Of a stretch of 64,000 nt of DNA, positions 1 through 13,966 are shown piece by piece (within the stretch, counting starts at the first letter, position 1; every line of letters begins with the position of its first letter). The stretch spans positions 25,301,020-25,365,019 of the forward strand of contig CM037840.1 in NCBI GenBank assembly GCA_021234535.1. Reading direction: 5' to 3'. The translations under genes were made by a program, and so were the position numbers. The stretch comes from Stichopus chloronotus (lineage: Eukaryota > Echinodermata > Holothuroidea > Aspidochirotida > Stichopodidae). The notes under the pieces are model-generated. The model did not search any database, was not told where the DNA came from, and saw only the letters and a program-made list of their open reading frames with translations.

Positions 1-143
1 ATTAATTCAAAAATGTATTTCATCCTCTATCGCCATTTGCTTATGCCCCATCCTCTCCATGTTTTCCATGGGACCATTTCTTTTTCATTGACTTGTTAAC
101 ATAGGAACTAAAGTACTTTTCAGAAAAAAAATATAAAGCTTAC

Positions 144-193
144 CTCGGAGATTACCTATCATGTTCTTAAGATCAATTTTGGTTTTGGACCAT
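144..193 (-). CDS. candidate internal exon at left edge, minus strand
   Basis: 50 nt between a weak acceptor (CTTTACTAG) and a good donor (CTCCGAG|GTAAGC). The open frame reads WSKTKIDLKNMIGNLR. The frame stays open upstream (SKAFTKVKEKPFTR). It would continue outside the window. No family is recognised. Confidence 0.22.
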
Positions 194-1206
194 CTAGTAA
201 AGGGTTTTTCTTTCACTTTTGTGAACGCTTTAGAAATTTGTGGCAGGTATTAAGTTTTCACACTTAAGGGCAGCTGGGACAGAAAATAAAAAACAAATAC
301 CTGACAAGATTTTTCCTAATTCTGGAGATCATTCCGAGATTATCATCTCCATAGATTCTGACCGCTGTCAGGTTGTTAAAAGAAATTAGGTCTCAGAGGT
401 ACACTTGCAAATCACAACATTGAAAGAGTTGATTCCTGGACTGGTTGTTACGCCAGATTGATTTGGGTGACTTGCATGCTGTTTTACCAATAGGTAGTGA
501 ACCATGATATGTACCCATGAGGCATGCACCATTATTTTCACTTGCCATCCATTTTTGCATGATAACTCACAATATCCTTCATCTTCTGGTTCTTGGATGT
601 CATTTGATTGGACTTTTTTTTTTCTCTTCCTCATTCACTGCTTCTTAAGTTTTCATCCTATTCAACTCATGCTCATGGATAACCTAGTTACTAGTCTCTC
701 TTATTCATCCGTTTTATTTTCACTTCAAAAGAGAACATATGCAGTCTACAGAGTTAAGTTTACATGTGATTCTTTCATGAGTTTTCAGTCAGTCCTACAA
801 CTTGAATATGTCATGAAAAAGTACCTGCAAAGGTCTTGAAATAGCTGTGGAAAAAAGTCTTAAAATTTTATTTTCCTGAATCCTGGTTTAGTATTTAAGT
901 ATTGCATCTGCTGTTTCCTGGTCAGATAGATGCAATCTTTAAACTTTTAAAGAATATTTGCTTTGGATCGTGGTCTACTTGAGGGTCCAGCTGAGGTGAT
1001 GTAGTTGCATTCATGATGCCCACGTCCCTCCCCCACCACCAGAACACTAAAAATTCAGGCATACCACTGTAAAATGTTTCTGTGGTATGTTTTCCACAGA
1101 GGCAGGATACCAGTAGCCGGCATCAACCTGGTATCCTATGGGCGACATTCTTATTTTGTGTAAAGAGCAGTCACCATCAAGGCAGGGCTGGTTGGGCTGG
1201 ATCGAT

Positions 1207-1316
1207 TTATAGAAGCTGTGGCTTGTGATTTAAGGTAGCGTTTGGTTCAGGTTCCCCCATCCAATCACCAATTTCTTTGAGCTCCTCGACGAAGAGTAAC
1301 GTCGTTGCTGTGTCAC
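1207..1316 (-). CDS. candidate terminal exon, minus strand
   Basis: A strong acceptor (GTCTTATTTACAG) leads into a 35-codon open stretch containing LLFVEELKEIGDWMGEPEPN and ending TAA at 1,207-1,209. A minus-strand AATAAA lies near 866-871. No family is recognised. It conflicts in strand with the candidate at 2,160-2,400, so at most one is likely real. Confidence 0.3.
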
Positions 1317-2159
1317 CTGTAAATAAGACACAAAGTTTGAATGTCGCAAATCAGTGAACGAATGTCACAAGATGGAGTTGTGTTTTTGGACTTAAATTTA
1401 GGAAATCCAAAAAACATCCTGTTTGTAACATATTCCAGCTTTTGTGTCAAAGTCTCATATTTAGTTTTCTTGTGTGTGTTATGAGCATGCTCGTTGGTCT
1501 TCATTCATGTCCCTCCCCCCTCCCAACAAACTTTCTTTTCAAAATGTTCCTACTACGTGACCTCTTTAACCTTTTTTTCTTTTGTTTTTTGTCTTGATAC
1601 CATTTATGTCCCTCCCCTCTTCACTTGTGAGCAGGGTTGTCGCCGGCCCAGTATTAGTGCTGACTAATCATTTGAATTGACAAATGTGCATCACCCCTCC
1701 CCCTGTGTTGTCTACACTATTTTTCAGCCATTACCTTTTTTTCTCATCATTAGTTATCCATGCGGAGTGGACATGCTGTTAATCAATGACGTAATCATTC
1801 GTTAATCCAATCATGCACAAATGCTGCGCTCTGACAGCCTCTGAAAAGTAGTTCTCAGAGTCACATCACATAATGATTTGCAGGCATGAGTCATGGGTCA
1901 ACCGGTATTTTGTGTGTCGTATTAAAGTTGTGATTTTTGTCAGTACTTTTTTTTTCTGAATGTTATAATTTAAGTGCCAGTCCAGATCCAGCAGTTTTAA
2001 GCTCTGTGTCAGTTGGCAAGAACTAGTTACAGTTAGTCCAGACTGGCATGGCGACATCCCTACTTGTGAGTCTTCTGTTTGCTACACCTCTCACGTTATT
2101 CTCTCCTTCCCCTTTTCTGTTTTCAATGAATGTTTTGTTTTCATTTGTTATGCATGCAG

Positions 2160-2400
2160 ACTGAATGATGGTATGCCTTGGCTGCCAAATGGGGAACGTT
2201 GTCTGGTATACCGCCCTCACATCCACTACTTCTGTGGCGTCGTCCGGGGTCGTCTCGTGTGTGGATTTCGGGATCACTCGCAAAAACTCTTTGAGCCAGT
2301 CGCATCCAATTTCGGAAATGTATTCATTACAAAATATATTGTAATAAAAGCCAAAAAAGTAAAGTTAGGTTACGATATTGCCGGTAACTTTATACTCTAA
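2160..2400 (+). CDS. candidate terminal exon, plus strand
   Basis: A good acceptor (TTTGTTATGCATGCAG) is followed by an open frame LNDGMPWLPNGERCLVY... to TAA at 2,398-2,400. The first 130 bp are much GC-richer than the surroundings. The downstream 3 kb is T-rich with AATAAA at 3,406-3,411 and 5,427-5,432, as expected for a 3' UTR on this strand. The last third is AT-rich and unconvincing. The opposite strand is also open here (VIPKSTHETTPDDATEVV...). No family is recognised. Confidence 0.3.
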
Positions 2401-5400
2401 TTGTCTCTGCTCATTATTTGAAAAGCTTTTATCATATATGTATATATAAATATATATATATATTTAAAATGCATATTCACGGGAAGGAATTTTTATACCG
2501 AGCAGATCTGATTGGTAAGGAAAATGATTCAGATTCAGTTTTGGAGTGTTAGCAAACCCTACAGTGTAACTCGTCTTTCCCAGTTCAAGGGTTTTTGTGA
2601 TGTAATACTTTGTTTTTTCTTTAGTTTTCATTTACCCTCTGGCTGATGAGCCCCAACCATAGATGTTTAGGAAATCTGGTATCACTGTTAAAGTACAGTT
2701 ATTCTCAGAGCAAGAAACGACAGGTGATTCTGTGCCATCGTGTGTGCGACTTTGAAGTGTCATAGGTTGACAGCCAATGTGGTTGTCGTTTGATTTCGAA
2801 ATCTCTTTGTTGCAGTGTTACGATTTGCCATATCTCACTTTTCATTGTGTCGAAAATGGTATGGTTCTCCTGAAGTTCATTCCTAGTGAATCAGTTTAAA
2901 GCATTTGTTCTTATGTCTGGTCCTCTTGAAACTGTGGGCAAAACAATGCATAATCTGACACCCTCATGGTGTAACACGGGATTGCCAATTATCTACAGTT
3001 TTGCATATTAAGGAAAGGATCCCACCACCAGCCTATCATCCTCCTGTTACAATTTAAATATTTTTTCTTCATTGTGTTTTTGTGGGTACCAAGAAGTGTG
3101 TTTATGATAAACGTTTTGTTTTGTAACAACGTTGATTAAGGAGTAGATAAGAAAAAGTGTCTTGCCAATATTTGTATAAGCTGGAATTTTACAAATTACT
3201 GACAAAGTGTGTCAAGATGTTTAATGCTGCATTTAACTTGCTGACCTATTATCTTACATTGCACTCAGACGTCACTTTAAAGTTGTGTGGTATTTTCTGT
3301 TTATGCACTAAGACTTTCACTACTTTCAACATCACCTGCCTTGTTTCTCACATTTTTGATTTTTGTTTTGATGCTTTTGGAAATCAACCTTTGCAACTAT
3401 ATTTTAATAAATAGCTAATTGGGAGAAAGAAATGATCTCCTCTCTCGCAATGTTTGGTCAGTGACTTCATCAGCTGGTAGCAAGCACACACACAAGTCCG
3501 CTCTTCAAGCAGGCTAGTTTGGAAGATAGTGGGTTAGCCTAAGAAAGATATTATGTTAGCCTAACACTTTGGGTGTGCAGAGTAATTCAGCCTAACCAGT
3601 TCATCGGTGTTAGCACATAGGTGAAAACAAACAATATGGTCGAGGTAATTCATCATTAGTGGTCTCTACCAAAAATTATTAATCGAAACCTTGAACATCT
3701 GTTAATATAAAGGGGGGGGGGCACAATTTACATAATTACTAAACAGGGACAAGGAACAAGGTTAAAACATAAAATTTGGAAGCAATTGATACTCTCAGTA
3801 ATGTCAATCATTATCAAGTTGCCATGAAGAGCTTTCCTTTTATGAGTTTCAATTTGCCTCTGTACAATTCACCGAAACCATGTTGAATGATTTTTTGAAA
3901 CACTGGTATAGTTATGAATACCTTCTATTGAGTACATTTTGCAAGATATATCACTTTTTCTTTGCGACTAAACTCATCTTTTTTTTTAGCCCTTAAGTTA
4001 TTAACATTTCCACTACATTTGAAGTAAACCCCCATAGCAAAATCCAAGGAAGAAAATAGCGTTGAAAATATTTACCCATCAGCTTATTCTTCTAGTGTAA
4101 ATAGAAAGTATATCGTTTTTACATTATTTCATTGCAAAGTTAAAAAAAATCTGAGGACAAGAGCACATTGCAGAGGTAAAGTATTTTAATGTGATTTCTT
4201 TTCATTCCTTATAGAGCTGTTATTAACTAGACCTCACTTCTGGAACCCTATTCAGTATGAACTTTGAAACTTTATGGTTGATTTATTCCTTGTTCATATT
4301 CTTATGTGGACCTTACCAACACATCATTCATACCCCAATGTTACCCTTGTGTGGGATGATTAAACTTTTAGTAGTCTCCAGTAAAACTACGACATTTCGG
4401 TAAATGAAGTTTTGTCTTCTTGTACTTTTTTTTAATCACTGCTAATAAGATGGTGTCACTGTAACCCCTCTCTCCTGGCTACGCTCTCTCCCCTATTTGC
4501 TTTGTATTATGTTCTTAATTTGTGTGTTAATGTCTTACAATGGTAATCTACAACTGTTTAAGACAAATACGTAGGAAGCTCTTGTTAGAATTTCAGTTTA
4601 TCAGTGGCTTCATCGCTATGTATTTACATTTTTTTATATCGTTTCTGTACACTACACGAGTAAAAAGGAGAAAAAAGCACCAAAAGAACCATTTTCGCTA
4701 AACGGCGCTTTGCTCCATTCTGTGAATATCTCCAATTTATTGCAATTTAAGAGTTGCTTTTCGTATTTCTACTTTGTACACAGGCTAGGTCCCTTCATCA
4801 CACAAATTGATTTGTATCCTTTCTTGCAGTCAAAAAGGACAATTTCAATGCTTCCATTCCCTCAAGACATGCTTCTGTAGACAAAATGATTTTAAAACTA
4901 TTTTTTCTCCTTTTTTGCCTCTATCGGAATGCAAAAGTCCTTAAAACTATATATTCTTCTGTATACCATAGTAATGAAGAGTGATTTAAATTTCTCCCCA
5001 AATATCAGTTGGAGGAGTGAAAAGAATCGCTAGAAAAGAAAAAGGTCAGGTCCTTTTATCACGAAGTGCTATCTTTGATTAGGTTGTTTTGGCTAACGTT
5101 ACCCTATAAAAAAATTGACAAGTTGTTCTTGGTCCCTGAAAAGTGTTGGTTTTGTTTTTTTTTTTTAGGTACGCTAAAGGGATTATGTTTCTATCTTTTT
5201 TATCATTTCGATAGTAACCACTGTGTAATTTTGTTCCATAATTCGTTTTGTTAATTTTTTTTTCTCCATCTTATGTATGATTATTAGCGTCGTAGACAAA
5301 GACGATTTATGGTCTATTAATTTGTGGCGTGACACTGCTGGTATTATGAAGCACTTTCAATCAGTTACCATCGCCCATGAACGCCCCTTTACCCCACCCA

Positions 5401-7725
5401 CTTCAAGGCCTTGTCTATACTTTTGAAATAAAATTCCAGTAGTCTTTTTAGCTCAGTATTAACAATTTCGTTTTGACGACATGCAAATTGTATTGGCAAT
5501 GTTTAATCAACTCGTTAAGTTCTAACTTTGGCAAGTTGCTTTATGATCCCTCAAAGTGATATCAGTGTTAAATGGTATTGGTATCATTGATATTGTATTT
5601 GTATGTTGGTTATCTTGTATCTCAAAGAAATTAATCAGTTACGTCGTTGCAAGATAGCAGGTAAGGTGCTTCAATACCCATACCTTTGTCGGAAAATGTA
5701 TCTGTGCCAAGATTGGGTGAGCTTTAACCTGCTTCCTTTTTATAAACTTTGTGAACATAATTTCGATCAAATGCCTCCATTCAAAATTTCGATTTTTCGG
5801 GAGTTCCATCGTTCACAGTGGAGTCCCGTCCACAGTGTGGTTGTCTCACTTTGTAGATGGCATAGAAGGACTTTAGAATAGCAAGATAGTTAATGATTCC
5901 CTGCTACAGTTTCACCTCTCAGTTTTGACAACATTCGTAATCGAGTGTTTGCATGATCTTGATTCTTAGCATCTAAATGCCAGAGGGGGGGGGGGGGGGG
6001 GGGAAGTCGTCTGATTTTATTATCAAATGAATAATTCATGCAGCCTCCTGTTAGCTTTAGATGTGTCAGATTTCATTCTACCTTGAAAACAAGCAGCTAC
6101 CACTTTTCTATTTGTTTCAATGTACCTCTGGAGTGTTGGTCCTGGCGTTGAGAGGTGTAGGCGGTCTAGTGTGTATGATTATTCATAACTGTGGTAAATT
6201 TCTCTAAGGTTTAATCGTTGAATATTCAGAAAACAATACTGAATACGCACCTAGTCCTCACAAGAGACACATAATGTGCTAAAATCATGCCTGGATAAGA
6301 TCTTTTATGCATGATAGAACATGACGTGATATTCAGAGATACCAGAATGTTTAGAGGGTATGTCTCTGTCAAGAAGGCATAAACATGTATGACATCATGT
6401 GAGGGTTAGCTGTGACAACATTTTGAAATTTTTGTAACAAAATTTCTGTTATATATCAGCAGTATGTATGCTACGTTATGTAAGCGTTGGCTTGTTTCGA
6501 ATGCTGGACACATTTTCTCGGTGTTTTTTTTTTTTTTTTGTCTCGCCTCATTTCCGGAAAAAGCATGATCATTGTTTGCTTTTGTTGCAACAAACGTTTG
6601 TTTTGCAATACATCTTTTGGCTGCATTTTCAAGTCCTATGCTGTTCGCACGCAAGTATGTTATTATTTTTATTCGAAAATGTGAATTAAAAGGACACAGA
6701 ATATCGAAGTTGAATCAGTAGTCACTGAATTGAGAGCCCGTTTAATTATTGCCTTCCTTTTCTCTCACCCAGAGGCCAGTTTTTAAACATTTTTTGCAAC
6801 TTATCATATTGAAATTGCCATATATGGTTGAACTATCGGTCCTGATTTCTCAGGAAATTCACACGTATTCGTAACTAAAATGTCACCTTTCGTTCCTTTT
6901 TCCCACTTTTCGATGCTCGTCATTTCTTTTCTATCAATGAGTGTTGAAATTAATAAAAGGATATCTGCTGTCCAATGTATTGCCAATTGAAAATTTAAAA
7001 TGTTGTTTGAAACTTTTTAAGACGGTTTTAAGGAAACGAACATTTTGTAAGAAAAACGAATCGAATGATATAAATAATTAAAAAAAAAAATTGTTAAACT
7101 TAAATCCCATTGCAAGTTAAGTGTTCACCTATAGATTGAAGAAAAACAAAAACGTTTCGAAGTTATAGTTTACTTTGTACATGACCAGCAGAAAGATTTG
7201 TTTTTAGGTTTAATGTTTTCAACTATCAGCCTCACAAAATTACCGAAACTCAGCAACACGGTTACGATATCCACTTGTTTCCTTTCCTTCCTTTTTCTTC
7301 TTCGTTTGTTACCCTTGACAAACAACGAACGTCAAACCACATAAGTCTTCTTTGTTTTTCTTTTAACCAAGCTTACTTTTTTTATTAACCCCAAAAAATA
7401 CATAAATAACTGTAGAGGGATTGATTTTATCTTCGTAGCATTCTCGTAATAATTAGTTTCTGTATAGCGCCATCGGTAAGGGTTCTGATAGTAGGGCGTA
7501 TGTATCATAGGAATGCAACGGAATATATTGTATTCTGCAATACGATGTACAGTTGCAAATACCCGATGTGTATTTGCAATAAGTGTTCTATTTTACAACT
7601 ACATCTTTTTGGTTTTTGTTTTCCGATATCCATTGATAATATAATCATGTCAACCACATAATTTGGTTTTGTGTATTCGTTTTGATTTCTGTTTACTTTG
7701 TTCGTATTTAAATTGAATGACGTAG
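2401..7725. other. gene-free AT-rich stretch
   Basis: T-rich on the plus strand with many T8-T11 runs, a TA-rich patch at 2,435-2,465, G10 at 3,712-3,721 and G19 at 5,985-6,003. Possibly 3' UTR of a plus-strand gene up to 3.4 or 5.4 kb. I see no convincing exon. Confidence 0.4.
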
Positions 7726-7754
7726 GTGAAGGGGATCGGGTGTGGCCCGACCAG
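7726..7754 (+). other. candidate 29-nt microexon
   Basis: A GC-rich 29-nt island between ACGTAG and a perfect donor ACCAG|GTGAGT, standing out in AT-rich DNA. It is open in the GTG-AAG-GGG frame (VKGIGCGPT). No neighbouring exon of the same gene is seen. Confidence 0.2.
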
Positions 7755-8149
7755 GTGAGTTCCGCTAAAGCAAATCCTCAGGAAGGTGTGAAAAAGTAAA
7801 AAAAAAAATCATTACTTTAGGTAGGAGTTTCTGAAGATAAATTAAATATCAAACAAAGCTGCGCCCACCTTTCGTTAACAAAGGTTTTCCAAAGGGAAGG
7901 GCAACCCCTCCCACAGTCCCCTCCACTCAGGACGGTTGAAGTCATCAGTTTCACCGTATCAGATCGCTCACCCCTTCCCCCGCCCACGCTCCTCCAGACT
8001 CAGATTAGCCTATGCCCCTGAAATGAGTTGTATGAGGAACATTGACACATTATCGTTGTGTCATACCGGTACCTTATGGATAATGGAATACCTTGACGGA
8101 GACGTTTCCCCATATGGACAAGCTGCTTTCACTCACGTATGAGTGACAA

Positions 8150-9130
8150 TGCCATGTATGTCTGGTACGAATGTTTAAACTTTGTGATTGTTTTTGGTTT
8201 CGAGGGTAATTGTAAGCTAATGAGGTCGAGGTTTGTGACACTGCTTCTTAAATACAATATTTCAAGAACGGAAACTGGACTGACCCTTGGTACGATTATG
8301 TAGCATATTGAGTACAAATACCCTAATGTGTTTGGAAGAGGTCAAATGTCATCTTAGGTCAGCAGAAGTCAAAACTTTGTAAACACAATATCCCAAGAAT
8401 CTGAGCTTCGAATAAAGTCGTATTTAGTATGTATATCAATCATTTTGAATACAAGGCCCATTATTTTTTGGTGGAAGAAAACCGATGTCCGCAGGGGTCA
8501 AAAGGTTAAAACATTGTAAGCAATATCAATAATGCGAGCTGCAACTGATTTCATATTTAGTATACGTATCAAACATTTAGTACAATAATCATTTTGTTTT
8601 GGTGGAAGTCTTTCGAGGTAAGTAGAGGTTGAACTTAAAAATCTTGTAAAACACTTTATCTCAAGAAAGAAAGGTTGGACTGATCTCTTATACACAAAGA
8701 TGATGGACCACACTGAGCGCAAGAAATCTATTTTTGAGTGAAGATCTTTTTAAGTTCACTAGGGGTGAAACTTTGAAAACATTGTAAATACAATTTCTCA
8801 GGAACGCAAGTGTGGTCTTATCTCATATATGGTACACTAATAATCATTCACAATAAGGAACAACAACCGTAAAGTTTGTGGTGGAGGTCAAAGGTCAACT
8901 GAAATTATCAGAAGTCAAAATATTACAATCTCTTAAAAGCATACTCCGAAGAATGAAAGCTTGGACTGATCTAATATTTAGCATGTGTATCAATCATATA
9001 GGAGTTCATGATTGTTTTTGGTTGAGGTCAAATGTTAACTGAGACCATTATGTAGAAGTCAAACCGTGAAAACCTTATAAACATAGTATCTCAAGAAAGG
9101 AAGCGTGGACTGACTTTACTTTGACGAAGG
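8150..9130. repeat. degenerate ~140-bp tandem array with AGGTCA motifs
   Basis: About seven units spaced 130-150 bp, each with a TCTCAAGAA-like core (near 8,262, 8,392, 8,525, 8,660, 8,798, 8,949 and 9,089), a TTGGACTGATCTCATATTTAG-like block, and GGTGGAGGTCAAAGGTCA or variants. A perfect DR1 (AGGTCAAAGGTCA) lies at 8,885-8,897. Units differ by substitutions and small indels, indicating age. Confidence 0.65.
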
Positions 9131-11126
9131 ATCACATTGAGTAGCAGATTTTTTAAGGTGTTATGTCATGTACTTTTTATCAAAGCACATTTTTTCTGGT
9201 TATTTATGTATTAGAGAGCAGCAATTCCATGCTGCATCATCGAAACCACACGGTGTCTTTGAATTCCGGTTTACAGAAGAGTGAGTTTCCAAGAAGAGCG
9301 CGTAAAGCAAACTAAGGCCAATAAAAAGTACTGAGTTGAATCAAACCTGCACTGAAGATGAATTTATTAAACAAATCGTATCTTAAATATTTATTTTACC
9401 TGTACTGGCAAACTTGGCGACACGTGATAAAATAATTGCGGGGACAATAGCCATAGGTCTAGTTGCCTAGAAAAGCTCAACATTCAGTTTTATTGGCTAA
9501 CTCTTACAGGAATGTGGATAGCCTGCAGTCCTATGATAAGTGTTGTGAAATCGACCATTGTTTGAAACGAAGGCCCATAACATCCGAATGAATAGCATCA
9601 TCAAATTGTTCTACCCACCCCACTCTCTCCTTACCAATAGTAGAAATAAAAATTAATAGTCCTTTAATAGCGTAGATTCAAACTCTATTAGTAAAGCTGT
9701 AGCCTTATTCACGAACCGCTCAGTGATACCGCCGGGAAACATAAACCAGCCTGAGGCGGCGACGAGCCCCCCCCCCCCCCCAACAAAAAAAATAATAATA
9801 ATGTTTACAGGTGTAATACACGAAAATGCAGAAACAGTAGGCCTTGACATTTAGGATTAAATTTTGTTACTTACCCGGATCGGATCTGCTATGCAATCCA
9901 AGTAATAAACCAGAAACCAAGGGGTGAAAATGCCCATCGTTTTATCTTGAGGGACTTTGTATATGATAATCATAGTGTGCACCAGAAATATGTGATCCTC
10001 CAGCCCCCCCCCCCCCCCCCACAGACGGAAAAACGGATAGAGAACCCCCACATTGGATTTGAAAGCTGTTGAATTACGCAATACATAATAATAATAATAA
10101 TGTAATAAATTTAACATTTTGAGGAAAACCTTAACACGATGCATGTTTTTATCACAACGCTACAAGTCTATTTGTTGCATTTATGTTGAGACGCTTCCTT
10201 CGTAGGAGCCATAGTCAAACCTCTCTCTGCTGGACCTCTATTCAGGCCAGAGTCATACATACGGCATACGGTGCAGGCAAGAAACCTATGTTCCTGTGAG
10301 CGCATGCGTGGTTTGCTTCATAATAGTGACTTCATGAACAACTGATATTACAAACAGATAAATACAAACCTGCCAAGATATACTCCACGACTTTTCCACC
10401 TGGTGATATGGGACTTCCGCCTTAGTGAATGGTCACAAATAACCTGTAACAGAAGGTACACAGCTTATAATGTATGGTTGATTCAAATGAATTACCTGAC
10501 AACATGATACCTTTAAGCAATGCTTACTAAGCATTGACGAAAAAGGCCCTTTTCTTTGAATTTACTCAACTTCCAAGTTTTGTTGACTGATTACAGACAC
10601 ATTTTAATTCATGGAAGTCATTGCAGGGAAAGACGAATATACTTACTTGAAATTAACAAACTTTAATCCCGACGGTTTCCTGGTAACTGAGGAGTTGCCA
10701 CGGTTACAACAGTACAAGTTTGGACTTTGGTTTCAACATTTCAGTGTCGCTACGGGTAAAATCGTCTCATGTGTACAGTACGACCTTTTCGTCCCCCCCC
10801 CCCCCCCCCGCTTCTTCGTGTAGTCGAAAATGAAGTATTTTTTATGTGAGGGCTCGTTCTAAATGATAAGTACCGAAAGTTGGTGGCACTATACTGCACC
10901 TGTGTGAGTATGTGTCTGTTTGATATTTTAATCATATCGGGCCGTATTGAAAGCTATAGTCATGTAATAGTGTGCTTGTTGACGGTACATGTTTACTTGT
11001 TTCGGTATAGTGACCAGAAATGTCATTTGCTTGGATATTCAATAGCTGCCACTCAACATCAAAAGAAAATATGATGGTGCAATTCGAACGATAAATAATG
11101 AAAATAAAAATGTTACTCCAAATCTT

Positions 11127-11689
11127 AAAAGGGTGTTCCAGCCACATATGTAGCTTTGATGTGATGAAGAACAAGTAAATCTGGCCATTTTAGTGAAACT
11201 TCCATTCCATTCTCGTGTGGTTCCCGAGATATGAGCAGTTGAAGTTGTAACATTTGTTACTGAAAGTTGACTTGGAGCAAGCAGGAGTGATGTCATCTCC
11301 CCCACACTGATACAGCATTTTATGTTTTCCTTTAAACTTTACACCAAATTTAATACTTCAGCATCTAGTGCAATCATAATGTGAATGTATGAAGGGGTAT
11401 GAGAGTTTTGCGACTTTCACATAGCCAGTACTTGAAGTGACCACCAACTAATTTCGAGGTCAAAATAACAAATTAAATAATACAGAAAAACAAAAGACTC
11501 TTCAGCAATATGAGGAGATGATGTCACTCCTGCTTGCTTCAAGTTCACAGCTGCTTGCAAAGGGGGTAACTTCAACTGATAATTTCTTGAGAACCACACA
11601 TGGGAACTGGATGGAAGTTTCACCGGAATGGTCAGATTAACTTGCTCTTAAACATATCAAAACTAAATTTGTGGCTGGACCAACCTTTG
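11127..11689. mobile_element. foldback repeat
   Basis: Arms 11,127-11,300 and 11,513-11,689 are imperfect reverse complements (GGTTCCAGCCACA, GTGAAACTTCCAT, CAAGCAGGAGTGATGTCATCTCC-type blocks). The ~210-bp spacer is AT-rich and noncoding. Probably a decayed foldback or two inserted copies of one repeat. Confidence 0.55.
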
Positions 11690-13966
11690 AATATATAGCC
11701 TAGTTTGAATTTCCTTCTTAAAAATTGTTAACAAGGGTTCATTGTAAATACCGACTTGAAGAATACCATACCGTGGATAAGACTTATCCCTCTAGTCAGC
11801 CCCCCCCCCCCCCACCAGGGGTACATGTCAAATTTGTACGATGAAACTATTGACACAGTCCAGTCTCTTAGATTACTACAATGCTGATACTAAAGAAGGC
11901 ACTTTAGTACCACACATTAAATAACAGGAAGATGAAGCAATGAATTTTATTCATGACTGTAAATGCTGAACATTTTAAATAATTATGTTGCAATCATTTG
12001 TGAACGGCTGCTACATTCTTCTTTTTCCATTTTTTACCTAATCCATGTGGAACGTCTTTAGCGTTCCATAGATCCCAGACCTGACCTAGCTAACCATGAA
12101 ATGAGGCATTCTCCTTCTACGACGACACATTTCAGTGGAAAATGAAAGCTTCATATTTTTTTTTATTTATTTATTTAGCTTCCTAGAGGTCCCAAGACTG
12201 AGAAACACGCTACATTAAAGAAAGGTTGATTAAAGTTACTGCAATATCCATTCCTCAATTAGAACATCTCAGCGTGACTTATGTCAAAAGAAGTTCTTTC
12301 TTTCGAATTTGTGGAAGATGTAGCAAATTTACCTTAATTTACCGGCAAGTCTTTTGTTGTTCTATTTGTAGATATCCAGAGGGTTTTTGACAGAGCCCCG
12401 AACCAGCACAATTTGTTTAAATTTAACGGAAAGGGCATCAAGAGAAATTTTCTGGCTTGAATAATTCAACCTTTGCTTTAGTAATAAGCAGCAGAGAGTG
12501 GTGGCCGGTAGGGGTTGTGTTGCTTGTTGACAAGTAGGATTTAGTGGGCATCACCGTCGATTTGACGTATGAGCGTGTAAGGGTGGGGGAAGGGTTTGGG
12601 GTGGGGTGGGCGTAAATCTTCTGCCCTTAAGGTGGCATAAGAGGACTTTTTGTGGGTGTGTTGTTTGTTGGAAAGTTGGTGAAGCTGGGGGAAGCCAGCA
12701 ATAACGCCAGTCGGAGCCATATCATTCATTACTCTGGGACGTTATTAGCGTTCCTATGTAGCAACCCTATGTCAGAGTGGAGCGCCATCATCAGTTGGTA
12801 AGAAGCGTACCGAGCAATGCTTCTGATAACAAAAAATGCCTTTCAGATTGTAAGAAATAACTCTTCCCGGTCTCTGTCTGGCCTTGCAAATTTCGAGTCA
12901 ATTTTCTTCATTTTTTTTGGAACGCAGGTTTGGAAATTTACATTTCCACTAAGAACACCGTTTATTTATTTATTTTTTGTTTTTGTTACAATCTTAAATT
13001 TCAAAAAGTATGGGATGGGGCAGAAAAAAATGTGATCCCTTCTCTCAAAATAGTGGGGGGACGAAACCTAATTCTGTTTCTCAAAATCCAGTGATCCTGA
13101 GTTTTATGATCATAACTGAAATGTCTGTCAGTAGTAGCTCTTTTTCAGTTTTGCCGATGATAGTGGTAAAAGGGGGCACACCTCTATTAGAGGTACGGCC
13201 TTCCTTAGAAGAGTGGTACCGCGAGTACACCGTCAATTTTAGGTCCATTCTAGGTGTAAATTACTCATGTTAAGATGATCAGTTGTGGCAGATTTTTTAT
13301 GGATATGAAAGGGGAGATGTCAATGCCTGAATGACAGCAAATTTAGATGGATCGGAGGTGATTTAGGCTGTTTCAATAATTGGTGTGAAAAAGGGTTAAT
13401 TTCCGTCACTTTGCGGATTAATATGAGCAGGTGTACACCCTCTAAATTTCTTCCCCTTGTATCTCAAAATCTTAACTGTCATGCTATGGTAAATTCGTTG
13501 AGCCATAATAGGCCAACTTATTAGCTTTCATGTGAGGGGTAGCTTATGGGGGTTGTGAACTTTGACAAGGCTGTGGGGGGTAGGAAACAGAAGTAATTTA
13601 GTGTGTAAGTCAATGGAACAGCTAATGGAGGTGTGCCCCCAAAAGGCCTACCAGCTGGGGCAACTGTACGAAACTCCAGAGGGTGCACAGTAGAATAATG
13701 TCCGTCATAACTCCTTTTCCCAATTGGGGGCGGGGGGGGGGGAGTCGAAAATGAGTAGAATAAATAACCCGAGAGATGAGGTGCATGGTTCGTGTTGTAA
13801 GTGGGAGTGGATTTGAGAAAACATTGAACAAGTACTTGGAAGTTGGTAGCAGGATTTACAGTTTTGCATTAAATCATTTTTCTCCCACAGGGTCTTAGTT
13901 GAGGATTTATTGCCCTCCTGGTTCTTATATTTTCAACTAAATTAAATTAAAGGTGATTGATTGCCT

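Noticed and set aside
386..634. 82-codon minus-strand ORF (EPEDEGYCELSCKNGW)
   Set aside because: Peptide looks partly protein-like but no adequate splice donor or homologue is known; left out of the features.
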